This document shows positions 1-7,981 of a DNA stretch of 26,449 nt, one piece after another. Source of the stretch: a virus. Both the position numbers and the translations under genes were made by a program. The notes beneath the pieces were generated by a model. The model had not been told where the DNA came from and made no database searches. It was given only the letters and a program-made list of their open reading frames with translations. Position 1 is the stretch's first letter. The number at the start of each line of letters is the position of its first letter. The stretch lies in IMG/VR virus record IMGVR_UViG_3300026521_000589, positions 1 through 26,449 of that record, one strand, 5' to 3'.

Positions 1-63
1 GGTAAAGATAGAAAATAGGTAGGCTCCAAGTGGTTCTGCTAAAAATTCAATTACTCTTTTCAT
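1..63 (-). CDS. N-terminus of an unknown small minus-strand protein (partial)
   Basis: An ATG at 63-61 on the minus strand opens a frame that stays open to the window edge, 21 codons, beginning MKRVIEFLAEPLG. All three plus-strand frames hit stops within the first 36 bases, so no plus-strand gene runs into the tape measure from here. A TATAAT box lies 6 nt before the ATG and no clear Shine-Dalgarno is visible, which suggests a leaderless message. The product is not recognised. A minus-strand gene in front of the tape measure is unusual, because the tail-assembly chaperone genes normally sit there on the same strand; it could be a moron gene. The open frame is short, so it may also be chance. 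Confidence 0.4.
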   Translation of the reverse strand, partial: MKRVIEFLAEPLGAYLFSIFT

Positions 64-80
64 AAAATCATTATACCATA
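64..80 (-). promoter_or_regulatory. Extended -10 promoter for the minus-strand gene
   Basis: Read on the minus strand this is TGGTATAAT followed by GATTTT and the ATG. TGnTATAAT is an extended -10 element and would place the transcription start at or next to the start codon. No convincing -35 was found. Confidence 0.35.
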
Positions 81-92
81 AGGAGTTGAATA

Positions 93-2642
93 TTGAAATC
101 AATTGGATTAACCATTGCCATAGGAGCTTCGGTGGCTGGTGCGATTCGTGGCATTGGAAGTGTTCGGAATCGTTCAGAGGCACTTGGTAACAGGATTGCT
201 CAACTCAATAAAAAAAAGCTTGAGATTATTGCCAATGATAAATCTGTAGTTAAGTTGAGTCAAAAATTTGATCGACTTGATAAAAGAATCACATATCTTA
301 AAAAAAAGAAAATAGAGCTTCAGGCTAAAATCTCCACTGCCAAAAGTCAAGAGGAGATAACTGCCCTAAAGGATGCCATTGCCAAAACTTCTCGAAAAAT
401 TACCGCAATGAATAACAATCGTTTTAAAATCAGGGAACAGCTAAAAGAGGCACGAAGCGAAGCCGAACAGACCAATAGTTCGATTGCCAAGATTGGCAGA
501 ACCATCAGAAAAATCAATGGCACTAAACTGAAAATTGAGCAAACAGTAGAGCAAAGAGAGAAATTTAAATCCAACATGATTGGTCATGTTGCCAAAGTGG
601 CTACTGTTGCTATGCCGATCAAGACAGGAATCGAGTTTGAGAGTTCTATGGCTAGAGTAAAAGCTATTACCATGGCAACAGACAAAGAGTTTAAAGCATT
701 GGAGGGAACAGCTCTAAAGCTTGGTTCTTCCACTACATTCACATCATCAGAGGTGGCACAGGGTATGCAGTATCTATCTATGGCGGGATTGAAAACCAAC
801 CAAACCATAAAAGCCATGCCTGGTGTTTTAAATTTGGCAAGTGCTGGTGCTGTAGATTTGGCAACAACAAGTGATATTGCCTCCAATGTCCTTAGTGGCT
901 TTAGGCTCAAAGCAGAGAAGATGACAATGGTCTCGGATGTCATGGCAAAGGCGATAACTACTGCCCATATTGATGTTGTTTCACTTGGTGAGACGATGAA
1001 ATACGCAGCAACACCAGCAGAGTCTCTTGGTGATAGTATCCAGACGGTTACTGCCCTAACAGCCAAGCTTGGGGATATAGGAATCAAGGGGAGTGAAGCA
1101 GGAACAGCTCTGAGAAGCATGTATCTTCGTATGGCATCACCACCCAAGGAGGCTCAAAAAATTGTAAAAAAGCTTGGCTTAACACTTAAAGATAGCAAGG
1201 GTAACTTTGTCGGGATGAGCAGGGTCTTGCAACAGCTCCATAAAAAAACAAAGGGGATGGGAAATACTGTCAAGGCAGACTATATGAAAAAACTCTTTGG
1301 GACAGAGGCAGTTAGTGCAGCAATAGCTCTAACAGATAAAGCAGATGGAACTCTAAAAAAATATACCAAAACTTTGGAAAATTCAGCAGGAACAGCTCAA
1401 AAAATAGCAGACATACAAAACAATACTACAGCGGGGGCATTAAAACGGCTCAGCTCTGCTGTCGAGGGGATAGCCATTAAGTTCTCAAAAATTTTTACTC
1501 CAGCTATCAATTTGGTAGCCAATAAGTTGAGTGGTCTAAGCAACTGGATTGGTCGGATGATGGAGGAGCATGGAAGATTAACCAAGTACCTGGTAATAGG
1601 AGCCACTGCATTTTTAACCACAGGAGTGGTGGTTGGTGGATTGGCAGTGACGCTTGGGTTTGCCCTCAATGGATTAAGGGCTTTGAGATTGGGTGTTATT
1701 CTATTTAATCCTTTGATAAAAATGATGACACTTAAAACTGTAGCTCTACGAACTGCAACCATTGCCAAGACTGCTACTCTATGGGCAGCTACAGGAGCCA
1801 TAAGGGCTTATGGGGTAGCTTCGAGTTTAGCAGTAGGAGGCATTAGGATGCTTGGTCGTAGTATACTTTTTGTTGGGCGTGCGTTGCTGATGAACCCTAT
1901 TGGATTGGCAGCTACTGCTATTGCTGGAACTGCTTATTTGATCTATGATAATTGGTCAATGGTTAAGGAGTTTTTTACTACTTTATTGGGTGGCGTAAAG
2001 GGTGCGTTTAACTCAGTTTTAAGTAGTATTAAAAATGCCCTTTCTTGGTCTCCTTTAGGGATTATTGTTGAGAAGTGGAATCCTATTGTTGATTTTTTTA
2101 ATAATATCAACCTATTTGATGCAGGAAAAAAAATCATAGGTTCCGTGGTAGATGGCTTAAGTTCAACATGGGGAAAGCTCACTCAAAAAGTTGGGGATAT
2201 CACAAAGAGTATTCGAGATTTTTTCCCCTTTTCCCCCGCCAAAAAAGGTGCATTAAGAGACATCCATCGCATCAAACTCTTTGAGACGGTTGCCAGTGGG
2301 CTAAATGAGAAGCCACTATTAAAAGCCGTGAACAATACCACCACAAAAGTTAGAAAAGGTCTACTGGTCGGTGGTACTGGGTTGGCTCTGAGTGGAGCTG
2401 TGGCACAAACAGATATATCCAAGTATGGATTTAGTCCAAAAGAACTCTCAAGAGAGCCTATGATCTCCAAAGAGACCACCTCCTCCCCATCGGGGGCGAC
2501 CACCATCAATATCTCCTTTGGAGAGACCCATATCCATACCCCAATGGAGGCAAAAGAGCATTATGCCAACATTGAAGCCACCGTAGCTCGTGCCATTGCT
2601 GATCAGGAGCGACAACGCCAAAGCGTGAGGATGTATGACTGA
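93..2642 (+). CDS. Phage tail tape measure protein
   Basis: Tail tape measure protein of 849 aa, which sets tail length and is packed in the tail tube until DNA ejection. It starts at TTG (93) behind AGGAG at 81-85. Residues about 20-180 are charged and coiled-coil-like. Residues about 185-410 match the TP901/PhageMin_Tail core, with the pattern of early ESSMARVKAI, then SSTTFTSSEVAQGMQYLSMAG and AGTALRSMYLRM. Hydrophobic stretches around 495-560 and 590-640 fit the membrane-active segments of tape measures. The stop overlaps the next start by one base (TGATG). Order tape measure-GpU-GpX-GpD is that of P2-like tails. Length is typical for a contractile or Mu/P2-type tail of moderate length. 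Confidence 0.95.
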   Translation: MKSIGLTIAIGASVAGAIRGIGSVRNRSEALGNRIAQLNKKKLEIIANDKSVVKLSQKFDRLDKRITYLKKKKIELQAKISTAKSQEEITALKDAIAKTSRKITAMNNNRFKIREQLKEARSEAEQTNSSIAKIGRTIRKINGTKLKIEQTVEQREKFKSNMIGHVAKVATVAMPIKTGIEFESSMARVKAITMATDKEFKALEGTALKLGSSTTFTSSEVAQGMQYLSMAGLKTNQTIKAMPGVLNLASAGAVDLATTSDIASNVLSGFRLKAEKMTMVSDVMAKAITTAHIDVVSLGETMKYAATPAESLGDSIQTVTALTAKLGDIGIKGSEAGTALRSMYLRMASPPKEAQKIVKKLGLTLKDSKGNFVGMSRVLQQLHKKTKGMGNTVKADYMKKLFGTEAVSAAIALTDKADGTLKKYTKTLENSAGTAQKIADIQNNTTAGALKRLSSAVEGIAIKFSKIFTPAINLVANKLSGLSNWIGRMMEEHGRLTKYLVIGATAFLTTGVVVGGLAVTLGFALNGLRALRLGVILFNPLIKMMTLKTVALRTATIAKTATLWAATGAIRAYGVASSLAVGGIRMLGRSILFVGRALLMNPIGLAATAIAGTAYLIYDNWSMVKEFFTTLLGGVKGAFNSVLSSIKNALSWSPLGIIVEKWNPIVDFFNNINLFDAGKKIIGSVVDGLSSTWGKLTQKVGDITKSIRDFFPFSPAKKGALRDIHRIKLFETVASGLNEKPLLKAVNNTTTKVRKGLLVGGTGLALSGAVAQTDISKYGFSPKELSREPMISKETTSSPSGATTINISFGETHIHTPMEAKEHYANIEATVARAIADQERQRQSVRMYD

Positions 2643-3013
2643 TGATGGGAATGATTGATGATTTTGTGTTTGAGATGGGCAAGAGTGGTTTTGATAGACT
2701 CAATGAGCAGTTGGCATTTGAGTGGAGCAGACAGGAGCGACTCTACAATCACCCAATCTTGATGAAAAAGGGTAAAAGTAGCCACAAGCTAGACGTTGGG
2801 GGAACACTCATCCTCCAACAGACCACGGCACTGGATCGACTCACCAAGATCGCCGAGGAGAAACGACCTGTTACATTTGTACTGCATGATCATACACGGG
2901 TGATGCGTGTGGTGATCACCAGTATCACGATTGATAGGGATGTGTTGCTCGATACAGGAGCTGAGGTGAGAAAAAAGTTCAAAATGAGTTTGGAGCGTTT
3001 TTATGGGAACTAA
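2642..3013 (+). CDS. P2 GpU-family tail protein
   Basis: A 123-aa protein of the P2 GpU family, a tail-tip/tube-terminator component that follows the tape measure in P2-like phages. The sequence shows the family layout: a short N-terminal strand (DFVFEMGKSGFDRLNEQ), a central region stating GGTLILQQTTALDRLTKIAEEKRP, and a C-terminal strand set ending FKMSLERFYG. The start ATG at 2642 overlaps the upstream stop by one base, so it is probably translated by re-initiation. A second in-frame ATG directly follows and a third is two codons later; the choice changes little. Confidence 0.9.
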   Translation: MMGMIDDFVFEMGKSGFDRLNEQLAFEWSRQERLYNHPILMKKGKSSHKLDVGGTLILQQTTALDRLTKIAEEKRPVTFVLHDHTRVMRVVITSITIDRDVLLDTGAEVRKKFKMSLERFYGN

Positions 3014-3052
3014 AAAAAGTGGCTTAAAACGGCTCCTATGCAGGGGGGAGAG

Positions 3053-3271
3053 ATGGAGATAGTCACCAAGATCATCACAAAAGAGGGGCAACGCCTCGAT
3101 ATGGTTGTGTATGAGACCTATGGGAGCCTGAGGCATCTCGAAGAGGTATTGGAGCATAACATTAAAGTGATTGGCTCCTGTGTGCATCTGCATGTTGGAT
3201 GTGTGTTGGAGCTTCCTCTCTATCCTGAGGAGGATAAGCATACCGAGATAGAGGCGAGCCAATTATGGTAG
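3053..3271 (+). CDS. P2 GpX-family tail protein (LysM-like)
   Basis: A tail protein of about 72 aa resembling P2 GpX, a small LysM-like fold protein of the tail tip. It has TKEGQRLDMVVYETYGS near the start and a hydrophobic GSCVHLHVGCVLELPLYPEE segment near the end, like the family's VL..NP.L......G..I.LP pattern. I chose ATG 3053 over the in-frame ATG at 3038 because GGGGGGAGAG sits just before 3053 and the first five codons of the longer form (MQGGE) are encoded by that same ribosome-binding region. It overlaps the following gene by 7 bases. Confidence 0.85.
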   Translation: MEIVTKIITKEGQRLDMVVYETYGSLRHLEEVLEHNIKVIGSCVHLHVGCVLELPLYPEEDKHTEIEASQLW

Positions 3272-4194
3272 GGGTGGATCCAATCTATGTGCTGGTCGTC
3301 AATGGGGCGGATGTGACCACCAAGATGTATGAGAACTCTGCCTCGATGAGCTACACCGATACCGATGGAGCTGAGGCAGATACGCTTGATATCAAGATAG
3401 ATGGTTACTGGGATATTGTGCAATTTGATGATCGTGCAGAGCTTTGGCTGGGATATGCAAGTAACAATGTATGGCATGTAGGTACATTTACAGTTCAAAG
3501 TGTAAGCGTAAGTGCATTTGAGACTACCATAAAGGCTACAAGTGCAGATTTTAACAACTCTCTAAAAGAGAAACAGAACAAAACTCACAAAAACAAAACC
3601 ATCAAAAAAATAGTAGAAGAGATAGCTACAAAAAGAGGTCTAAAAGCTAGATGTGATATAGATAGCTCCATAGAGTATATACACCAAAATAATGAAAGTG
3701 ATATACACTTCCTCACTCGAATAGCCAAAGATAGCAATGCTATTTTTAAGATAAAAAAAGATGAGCTAGTCTTTATAAATAGAGACAATACCAATACACA
3801 TACTATAGATATAGCTGAGACTTTTGGCAATGGTCCAGAGCTGACATTTAACAATAGAACTATCTATGGTAGTGGCAAAGCTCAATATTGGGATACCCAA
3901 AACAACAAATGGGTAAAAGTAAGCGTAGGAAGTGGTAAGCCTATTATAAAGATAGATGACTATTTCGAGAGCGAGAGTGAAGCGAGGAGAGTTATAGAGA
4001 GTAAGCTTAAAAATGCTAATAGAGCTAAAGTGAGTGGGAGATTGTCTATTTATGGGATGGATATTGTGGCTGGGAATAAGCTAAAATTGGTGGGGGATAA
4101 GAGGTTTGATGATATGGAGTTCACCATCAAGAGAGTAACCCATTCCATAAATGGGAGTGGGTTTGTGACTGCTTTGGAGTTTGAGAGTAATTAG
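3265..4194 (+). CDS. Late control D-family tail hub protein (GpD)
   Basis: A 309-aa member of the phage late control D / baseplate-hub family (P2 GpD, related to T4 gp27). In P2-like tails it forms the trimeric hub at the tube end to which the spike attaches. Visible family features are an N-terminal beta domain with a YTDTDGAEADTLDIKI segment (the usual S.TD..G..AD.L.I), a mid-protein HQNNESDIHFLTRIAKD segment (family: ...ES.w.Fl.RLA...ga), and a C-terminal SGRLSIYGMDIVAGNKLKL strand set. It overlaps the lipoprotein gene on the other strand by 4 bases, so this is the last gene of the tail operon. No terminator hairpin is visible between the two convergent genes. Confidence 0.92.
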   Translation: MVGVDPIYVLVVNGADVTTKMYENSASMSYTDTDGAEADTLDIKIDGYWDIVQFDDRAELWLGYASNNVWHVGTFTVQSVSVSAFETTIKATSADFNNSLKEKQNKTHKNKTIKKIVEEIATKRGLKARCDIDSSIEYIHQNNESDIHFLTRIAKDSNAIFKIKKDELVFINRDNTNTHTIDIAETFGNGPELTFNNRTIYGSGKAQYWDTQNNKWVKVSVGSGKPIIKIDDYFESESEARRVIESKLKNANRAKVSGRLSIYGMDIVAGNKLKLVGDKRFDDMEFTIKRVTHSINGSGFVTALEFESN

Positions 4195-4514
4195 TAGTCT
4201 TTTTTACAATATAGAGCTGTTCCTTGCTCTGATGTTCCTCGACCAACACAAACTTGATGTATGATATTAGTTTTTTTATCAGTTATAATAGTAAAGTTTT
4301 CATCTTTATAATAAGCAATCCAAATAGAACCATTTGTTCCCTCTAATGTCTCTACATTTCCATGTTTTTTAGCAAATTCTTGATTAAATTTTTCTCCAAG
4401 CTTTACAGGTATTTTAGAGAGAGCTTCCTGTCCTTTTTTGTCATCTTCTAATGCTGAACAACCTAAAATAAATACAGTTACAACTATGAGTAATGAGAGT
4501 TGTAGTAGTTTCAT
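4191..4514 (-). CDS. Small prophage lipoprotein of unknown function
   Basis: A 107-aa protein with a signal peptide (K-L-L, then a hydrophobic run to residue 15) and a lipobox ILGC with Cys19, so it should be lipid-anchored, probably at the outer membrane facing the periplasm. The mature part is about 89 aa with two more cysteines (in HQVCVGRG and TALYCKKDY) that could form a disulfide. I do not recognise the family. Phage-encoded lipoproteins outside the lysis cassette are often superinfection-exclusion factors, but nothing here proves that. AAAGGGG lies 6-7 nt before the ATG and is within an inverted repeat, so translation or transcription could be controlled. Convergent with the tail operon. 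Confidence 0.8.
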   Translation of the reverse strand: MKLLQLSLLIVVTVFILGCSALEDDKKGQEALSKIPVKLGEKFNQEFAKKHGNVETLEGTNGSIWIAYYKDENFTIITDKKTNIIHQVCVGRGTSEQGTALYCKKDY

Positions 4515-4518
4515 ATTT

Positions 4519-4567
4519 CCCCTTTAAAATTTATATGATTTATTTTATAGATATTTTTTTAAAGGGG
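4519..4567. promoter_or_regulatory. 11-bp inverted repeat covering the lipoprotein ribosome-binding site
   Basis: CCCCTTTAAAA (4519-4529) and TTTTAAAGGGG (4557-4567) are perfect 11-base arms with an AT-rich 27-base spacer. On the minus strand the arm nearer the gene supplies the AAAGGGG ribosome-binding site of the lipoprotein. It could be an operator or an RNA hairpin that hides the start. Confidence 0.5.
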
Positions 4568-4603
4568 ATAAGGGGTAAGAGTATAAAAAGATTTTAAATA
4601 CTC

Positions 4604-5212
4604 CTATTGTGTCGGTTCGACACATGAAAGTTTAGAAAAAGCAAGATTATGACTCTTGAACTTATTGACAAGCTCTAAAAGTTTTTGAGCCTTTTCTAAA
4701 TCTACTTGATACAAAGGAGAGTTTCTATATCTCTCTCCTGTATCTTTTAGTATCTCTACTTCCAGCAGTCTAGGTATCCAACGAATTAGAGCTGTTGGCA
4801 TCAAATCTACTTTTTGCCAAATCTCTTGTCGATATACCTCTTCTTTTCCTATCTTAATAAGAGATTGCAAGATAGGTACTAAATTTTTATGGTTTTTAAT
4901 CTCTTTTTCCTTTTTGGCTTTAGGTGTAATATAGAACTCTTCTAATATATTTTGGTCTGTTAAGATAGAAGAATGCTTACTAAGCTTAGGAGCCTTTTCT
5001 CCTGTGTTTTTTATAAGTTTGATTTGGTGGTTGTGTTTTACCTTAGAATGTGGGGTTTTAGCTTCCAAATATCCTGCATTATATAGAGGTCGGATATATA
5101 GAGCTACGCTATCAGCCGATATAGCTGTTTGATTAGCTATATCGTTGATAGTAGTCCACTCTCCAGCTTGGAGAATGTTCCAAATTTTTTGATGGTTAGT
5201 AATATTAGCCAT
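4604..5212 (-). CDS. Winged-helix/HTH-type DNA-binding protein
   Basis: A 202-aa protein whose first 60 residues read as a winged helix: helix KIWNILQAG, then TTINDIANQTAISADSVALYIRPLYNAGYLEAK, the ending being the usual recognition helix plus wing. A Lys-rich linker (about 60-115) follows, and residues 115-185 look like a second winged helix (VPILQSLIKIGKEEVYRQEIWQ...TALIRWIPRLLEVEILKDTG). No known family name can be assigned. The start ATG overlaps the end of the upstream 91-aa gene by 8 bases, so the two are coupled. It may regulate the minus-strand accessory block or help the phage replication genes; both ideas are inference. Confidence 0.72.
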   Translation of the reverse strand: MANITNHQKIWNILQAGEWTTINDIANQTAISADSVALYIRPLYNAGYLEAKTPHSKVKHNHQIKLIKNTGEKAPKLSKHSSILTDQNILEEFYITPKAKKEKEIKNHKNLVPILQSLIKIGKEEVYRQEIWQKVDLMPTALIRWIPRLLEVEILKDTGERYRNSPLYQVDLEKAQKLLELVNKFKSHNLAFSKLSCVEPTQ

Positions 5213-5480
5213 TCAAGACACCTCTCAATATTTTTAAATTCTCTTCAATCTCCTGAGTCGTTATGGATGGATATCCTTTTTTCCCTATATTTTTTATCAT
5301 ATAGTTTGTGTCTTCGGCGAGAACTCCAAACGCTGTATCTTTCAAATCTTCAAAATAGATGGCGTGGTCGTAGATCAATGATATGTTAAATTTTTTTAAA
5401 ATCTCTTCTGTTGTCATGATTTTCCTTTTTGTAAGTTTAGCAGTTTTTAATATAAAAACTCTTTTTTTTGTTCCGCCCAT
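5205..5480 (-). CDS. Unknown small protein
   Basis: A 91-aa protein, not recognised. The ATG at 5480 has a strong AGGAGG nine bases upstream. An internal in-frame ATG at 5417 (MTTEEILKKF) is also preceded by AAGGA, giving a 70-aa form that reads more like a folded protein; the first 21 residues of the long form are Lys-rich and basic. The C-terminal half alternates hydrophobic strands and helices (SLIYDHAIYFEDLKDTAFGV). It overlaps the start of the winged-helix gene downstream. Both starts may be used. Confidence 0.6.
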   Translation of the reverse strand: MGGTKKRVFILKTAKLTKRKIMTTEEILKKFNISLIYDHAIYFEDLKDTAFGVLAEDTNYMIKNIGKKGYPSITTQEIEENLKILRGVLNG

Positions 5481-5526
5481 TATGCAATCCCTCCTAAAAA
5501 CATCACAGTATCTACACTTTGTTTTA

Positions 5527-5637
5527 TCATAACCATATCTCCTCTAATTCTTCAGTAATTTCTATTTCCTCCTTAGGTGGGAGGTCTTCTCCGTTACAAG
5601 TGGTCCAATCAGGCTTATAGCCTTTTTCATTTTTCAT
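5527..5637 (-). CDS. Short ORF, 36 aa, acidic
   Basis: ATG at 5637 preceded by AGGAG six bases upstream and ending with TGA at 5527. The product begins MKNEKGYKPDWTTCNGEDLP and ends in an acidic, Glu-rich helix. It overlaps the 3' end of the 218-aa gene by 11 bases, the same tight spacing used by real genes here. The leader AGGAGAAAA(A)G-ATG-AAAAATGAA is nearly identical to that of the 74-aa gene at 9056. Function unknown. Confidence 0.5.
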   Translation of the reverse strand: MKNEKGYKPDWTTCNGEDLPPKEEIEITEELEEIWL

Positions 5638-6283
5638 CTTTTTCTCCTAATTTAGATTTTAATATTTTTTTAGCATCCTCAAATGATACAGAGGCGTAGC
5701 GAATATTTCTATCGCTGTCAAAAATCCCCCAATACTCAAGCAGAGAGAGCCAATACTGCACAGGCTCTCTATTGCTTTTAGTGTTGGTATTGATGGACTT
5801 TTGCTTAAATTTTGATGGGGCTATTAGTTGTCTATATTTGCCTATCCTGCCTCCATTGTATAGTTCGTGTAGGATTAGGTAGGGGTTGGCAAAATCGCCG
5901 TATAGCTCCTTGTATTTTCTGTTCTCCTCTCTTATTTTCTCTATGGCTCGTTTGAGACTTAGTAGGTCTCTTTTGTATAGAGCTATCTTTTCCCTGGCTT
6001 TCTCTAGTGTCTCTTTGTCACTAGATAGTTGCGTAGAGAGAGATTCAATTTGAGAGTTGAATATACCAAATATCTGTTTGAGCTTTTGTGAGCCTATGAG
6101 AGTCAAAAAGTGTGGGTTTCCCTGCTCATCTATGATATGATAGTCTCTTTTGTCATAGACAAGCCTCCCCTCTACTATCTCGACTGATGGGTCGATAATA
6201 GTAGAGATAGAGCCATCATTTGGAGCAGGAAAAACGATAATCTCACCCTCTAAGAGGGCTTGTGTTGAGTCGTTTTCAGCCAT
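5627..6283 (-). CDS. Coiled-coil protein of the membrane-peptidase operon
   Basis: A 218-aa protein, family not recognised. The N-terminal 70 residues look like a small beta domain (GEIIVFPAPNDGS...VEGRLVYDKRDYHIIDEQGNPHF). Residues about 75-125 form a strong heptad coiled coil (LSTQLSSDKETLEKAREKIA onward). The C-terminal part (about 130-218) is a mixed helical region with YWLSLLEYWGIFDSDR. There is no signal or membrane segment, so it should be cytosolic. It overlaps the 575-aa membrane protein gene by 34 bases and follows it in the same operon, so the two probably act together, perhaps by coiled-coil contact with the long coiled coil of the membrane protein. Confidence 0.7.
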   Translation of the reverse strand: MAENDSTQALLEGEIIVFPAPNDGSISTIIDPSVEIVEGRLVYDKRDYHIIDEQGNPHFLTLIGSQKLKQIFGIFNSQIESLSTQLSSDKETLEKAREKIALYKRDLLSLKRAIEKIREENRKYKELYGDFANPYLILHELYNGGRIGKYRQLIAPSKFKQKSINTNTKSNREPVQYWLSLLEYWGIFDSDRNIRYASVSFEDAKKILKSKLGEKDEK

Positions 6284-7977
6284 ACTTCTAACCCTTTAAT
6301 AATGCTCTCCTCTAGCTCTCTAAACTCTGTATCATGCTTGACATAGCCTAAATGATGACAAAATTCGTGAGCTAGAACTGTGAGCTTCTCAGGCTCTTTT
6401 TCCCCTATGACTATGATGTCAGTTAGGGGGTCACAATAGCCACCGTTTTCGCCTACTGCTATTTTGATAGTAGGCTTGGTAAGAGGTTGGAACTCTTCTA
6501 CCAAAAAATCCAAAGCCTCTACCAAAGAGGCAGGAGCTGGTGCAAATGTGGTCTCTGATAGTTCAACTTTTTTTCCATCGGTTCGTTCCTGGTAGCCTAG
6601 ATTTGCACCTAGACCATCTCTTTTGATGGTTTGGGCTAGTAGGACTATACCTTTTGTGTTTTCCCTCATAGCGTTTACGCTAGTTCCAAGTGCTGCAACA
6701 TTGGACTTGGTAGTCTCTATCATTGCAGCGGTGTTGGATTGGGTAGCGTAGCTCATGCTCTTACCATAGAGCTTGAGGTTGTTGATACTATCATCTGCAA
6801 GGCGTATCTGTTGCCCTGCGACGACCATAGTTGCTTCTTGGGCTTTGTTTTGGAACATCTTGCCCCAATCTAAGATATAGGACATCTCTCGATAGTCCTC
6901 TACCAAATCAGGTGGGGCGTTTTTGATGACTCTATAGAAAGCCAACCAATGGATATGGCTCAATCCCTCGAACAAAAAGAGGAGGATAATAGTGTAGATA
7001 ATCCTCCAAAAACCACTCTCCTCTAGCTCTGCATCTAGGGAGCTAGATACTTTGGTGAGTTTGTCAGTCAAAGAGAGCTTCTCATCACGGAGCTGTTTAA
7101 GCTCTTGGCTAATCTCTTTTTGTCTTTGATTAGCTCTATCTATTGCCTCCTTTGATTTTTGTTTGTTGGTATAGAGTGCTTGTCTTGCTCTTACCTGTTT
7201 TCTTGTAGGGTTTCTAAGCTTTGTGAGCCTAACTATCTGTTTGGAAAACTCTTCTATGTTTTTGTTCTCCATCTCGATAGTTTTGTTTAGGCTCTTTTTC
7301 TCCTCTAGCAAGGCTTTTATCTGTTCGGTTATATCCCTGCTAGAGTCCTCTAACCCCTTTGTTTGGATACCCTCTGTGGTAGAGGTGCTGTTCATCACTA
7401 CTGCTTTTTTGGTCTCGTTTTTGCTCCCTACTACCAAATAGGCAAAGTAGGTATGAGAGGCAAATTGAATAAACAGCAGTACAAAAAGGATAGTTCGCTC
7501 TAGTTTCCTGGTCTTTTGGTTTCGCTTGTTGAAGCCTCCTAAAAAGAGAAACTCCGTAAGACCAAGCATAATGGCAGATATAAGCCCAACCAACAAGATA
7601 ATGGTAAAAGTATAGTCATTGTAGAGTGACTCAAATCCCTCTACAATCTGCTTGATGTCATATATCATGATGTAGCTTGTGATTGGTACAAGTAGCACAA
7701 TAGAGAGGATAGTACCGAGGATAACCAAGATTTTGTTTTGGATATTGAATGCACCCGTAGAGGTATATGAGTGAGCTTTGCCTATATGTTGTACTCGGTC
7801 AGAGTAGTCAATGTTGGAGCGACTGGATCCAAGCTTGTCATCAAACTTGCCTGAGACGGTCTCTTGGCTACCCAAAAAGTCATCTAGCTCCTCCCTTGCT
7901 CTGTCTGCACTCTCTTTGAGCATATCAGAACCCTCTGTAGGGTCCCTGACATGCTCTGTTGTATCTTTGTCTGTCAT
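6250..7977 (-). CDS. Membrane protein with coiled coil and C-terminal zinc-peptidase-like domain
   Basis: A 575-aa protein with a layout I do not recognise. Residues 1-80 are acidic and soluble. Membrane segments are seen at about 82-106, 124-148, 161-184 and 323-350. Between the third and fourth lies a long coiled coil, about 210-315. Residues 375-450 are Ala/Thr/Asn-rich helical repeats. The C-terminal 100 residues end in a beta-sheet and the motif LAHEFCHHLGYVKHDTEF, with HExxH at 537-541 and a third candidate ligand His548 followed by Phe552. That HExxH...H...F spacing resembles SprT/YgjP-type minigluzincins. A catalytic role is inferred. Three hydrophobic helices then a coiled coil and a fourth helix would place the coiled coil and the peptidase on defined membrane sides. 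It sits between a 203-aa and a 218-aa partner gene. Confidence 0.8.
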   Translation of the reverse strand: MTDKDTTEHVRDPTEGSDMLKESADRAREELDDFLGSQETVSGKFDDKLGSSRSNIDYSDRVQHIGKAHSYTSTGAFNIQNKILVILGTILSIVLLVPITSYIMIYDIKQIVEGFESLYNDYTFTIILLVGLISAIMLGLTEFLFLGGFNKRNQKTRKLERTILFVLLFIQFASHTYFAYLVVGSKNETKKAVVMNSTSTTEGIQTKGLEDSSRDITEQIKALLEEKKSLNKTIEMENKNIEEFSKQIVRLTKLRNPTRKQVRARQALYTNKQKSKEAIDRANQRQKEISQELKQLRDEKLSLTDKLTKVSSSLDAELEESGFWRIIYTIILLFLFEGLSHIHWLAFYRVIKNAPPDLVEDYREMSYILDWGKMFQNKAQEATMVVAGQQIRLADDSINNLKLYGKSMSYATQSNTAAMIETTKSNVAALGTSVNAMRENTKGIVLLAQTIKRDGLGANLGYQERTDGKKVELSETTFAPAPASLVEALDFLVEEFQPLTKPTIKIAVGENGGYCDPLTDIIVIGEKEPEKLTVLAHEFCHHLGYVKHDTEFRELEESIIKGLEVWLKTTQHKPS

Positions 7978-7981
7978 CTAC

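Noticed and set aside
584-1147. 187-aa minus-strand ORF inside the tape measure gene
   Set aside because: Antisense shadow of a strongly supported gene with no ribosome-binding site or family match.
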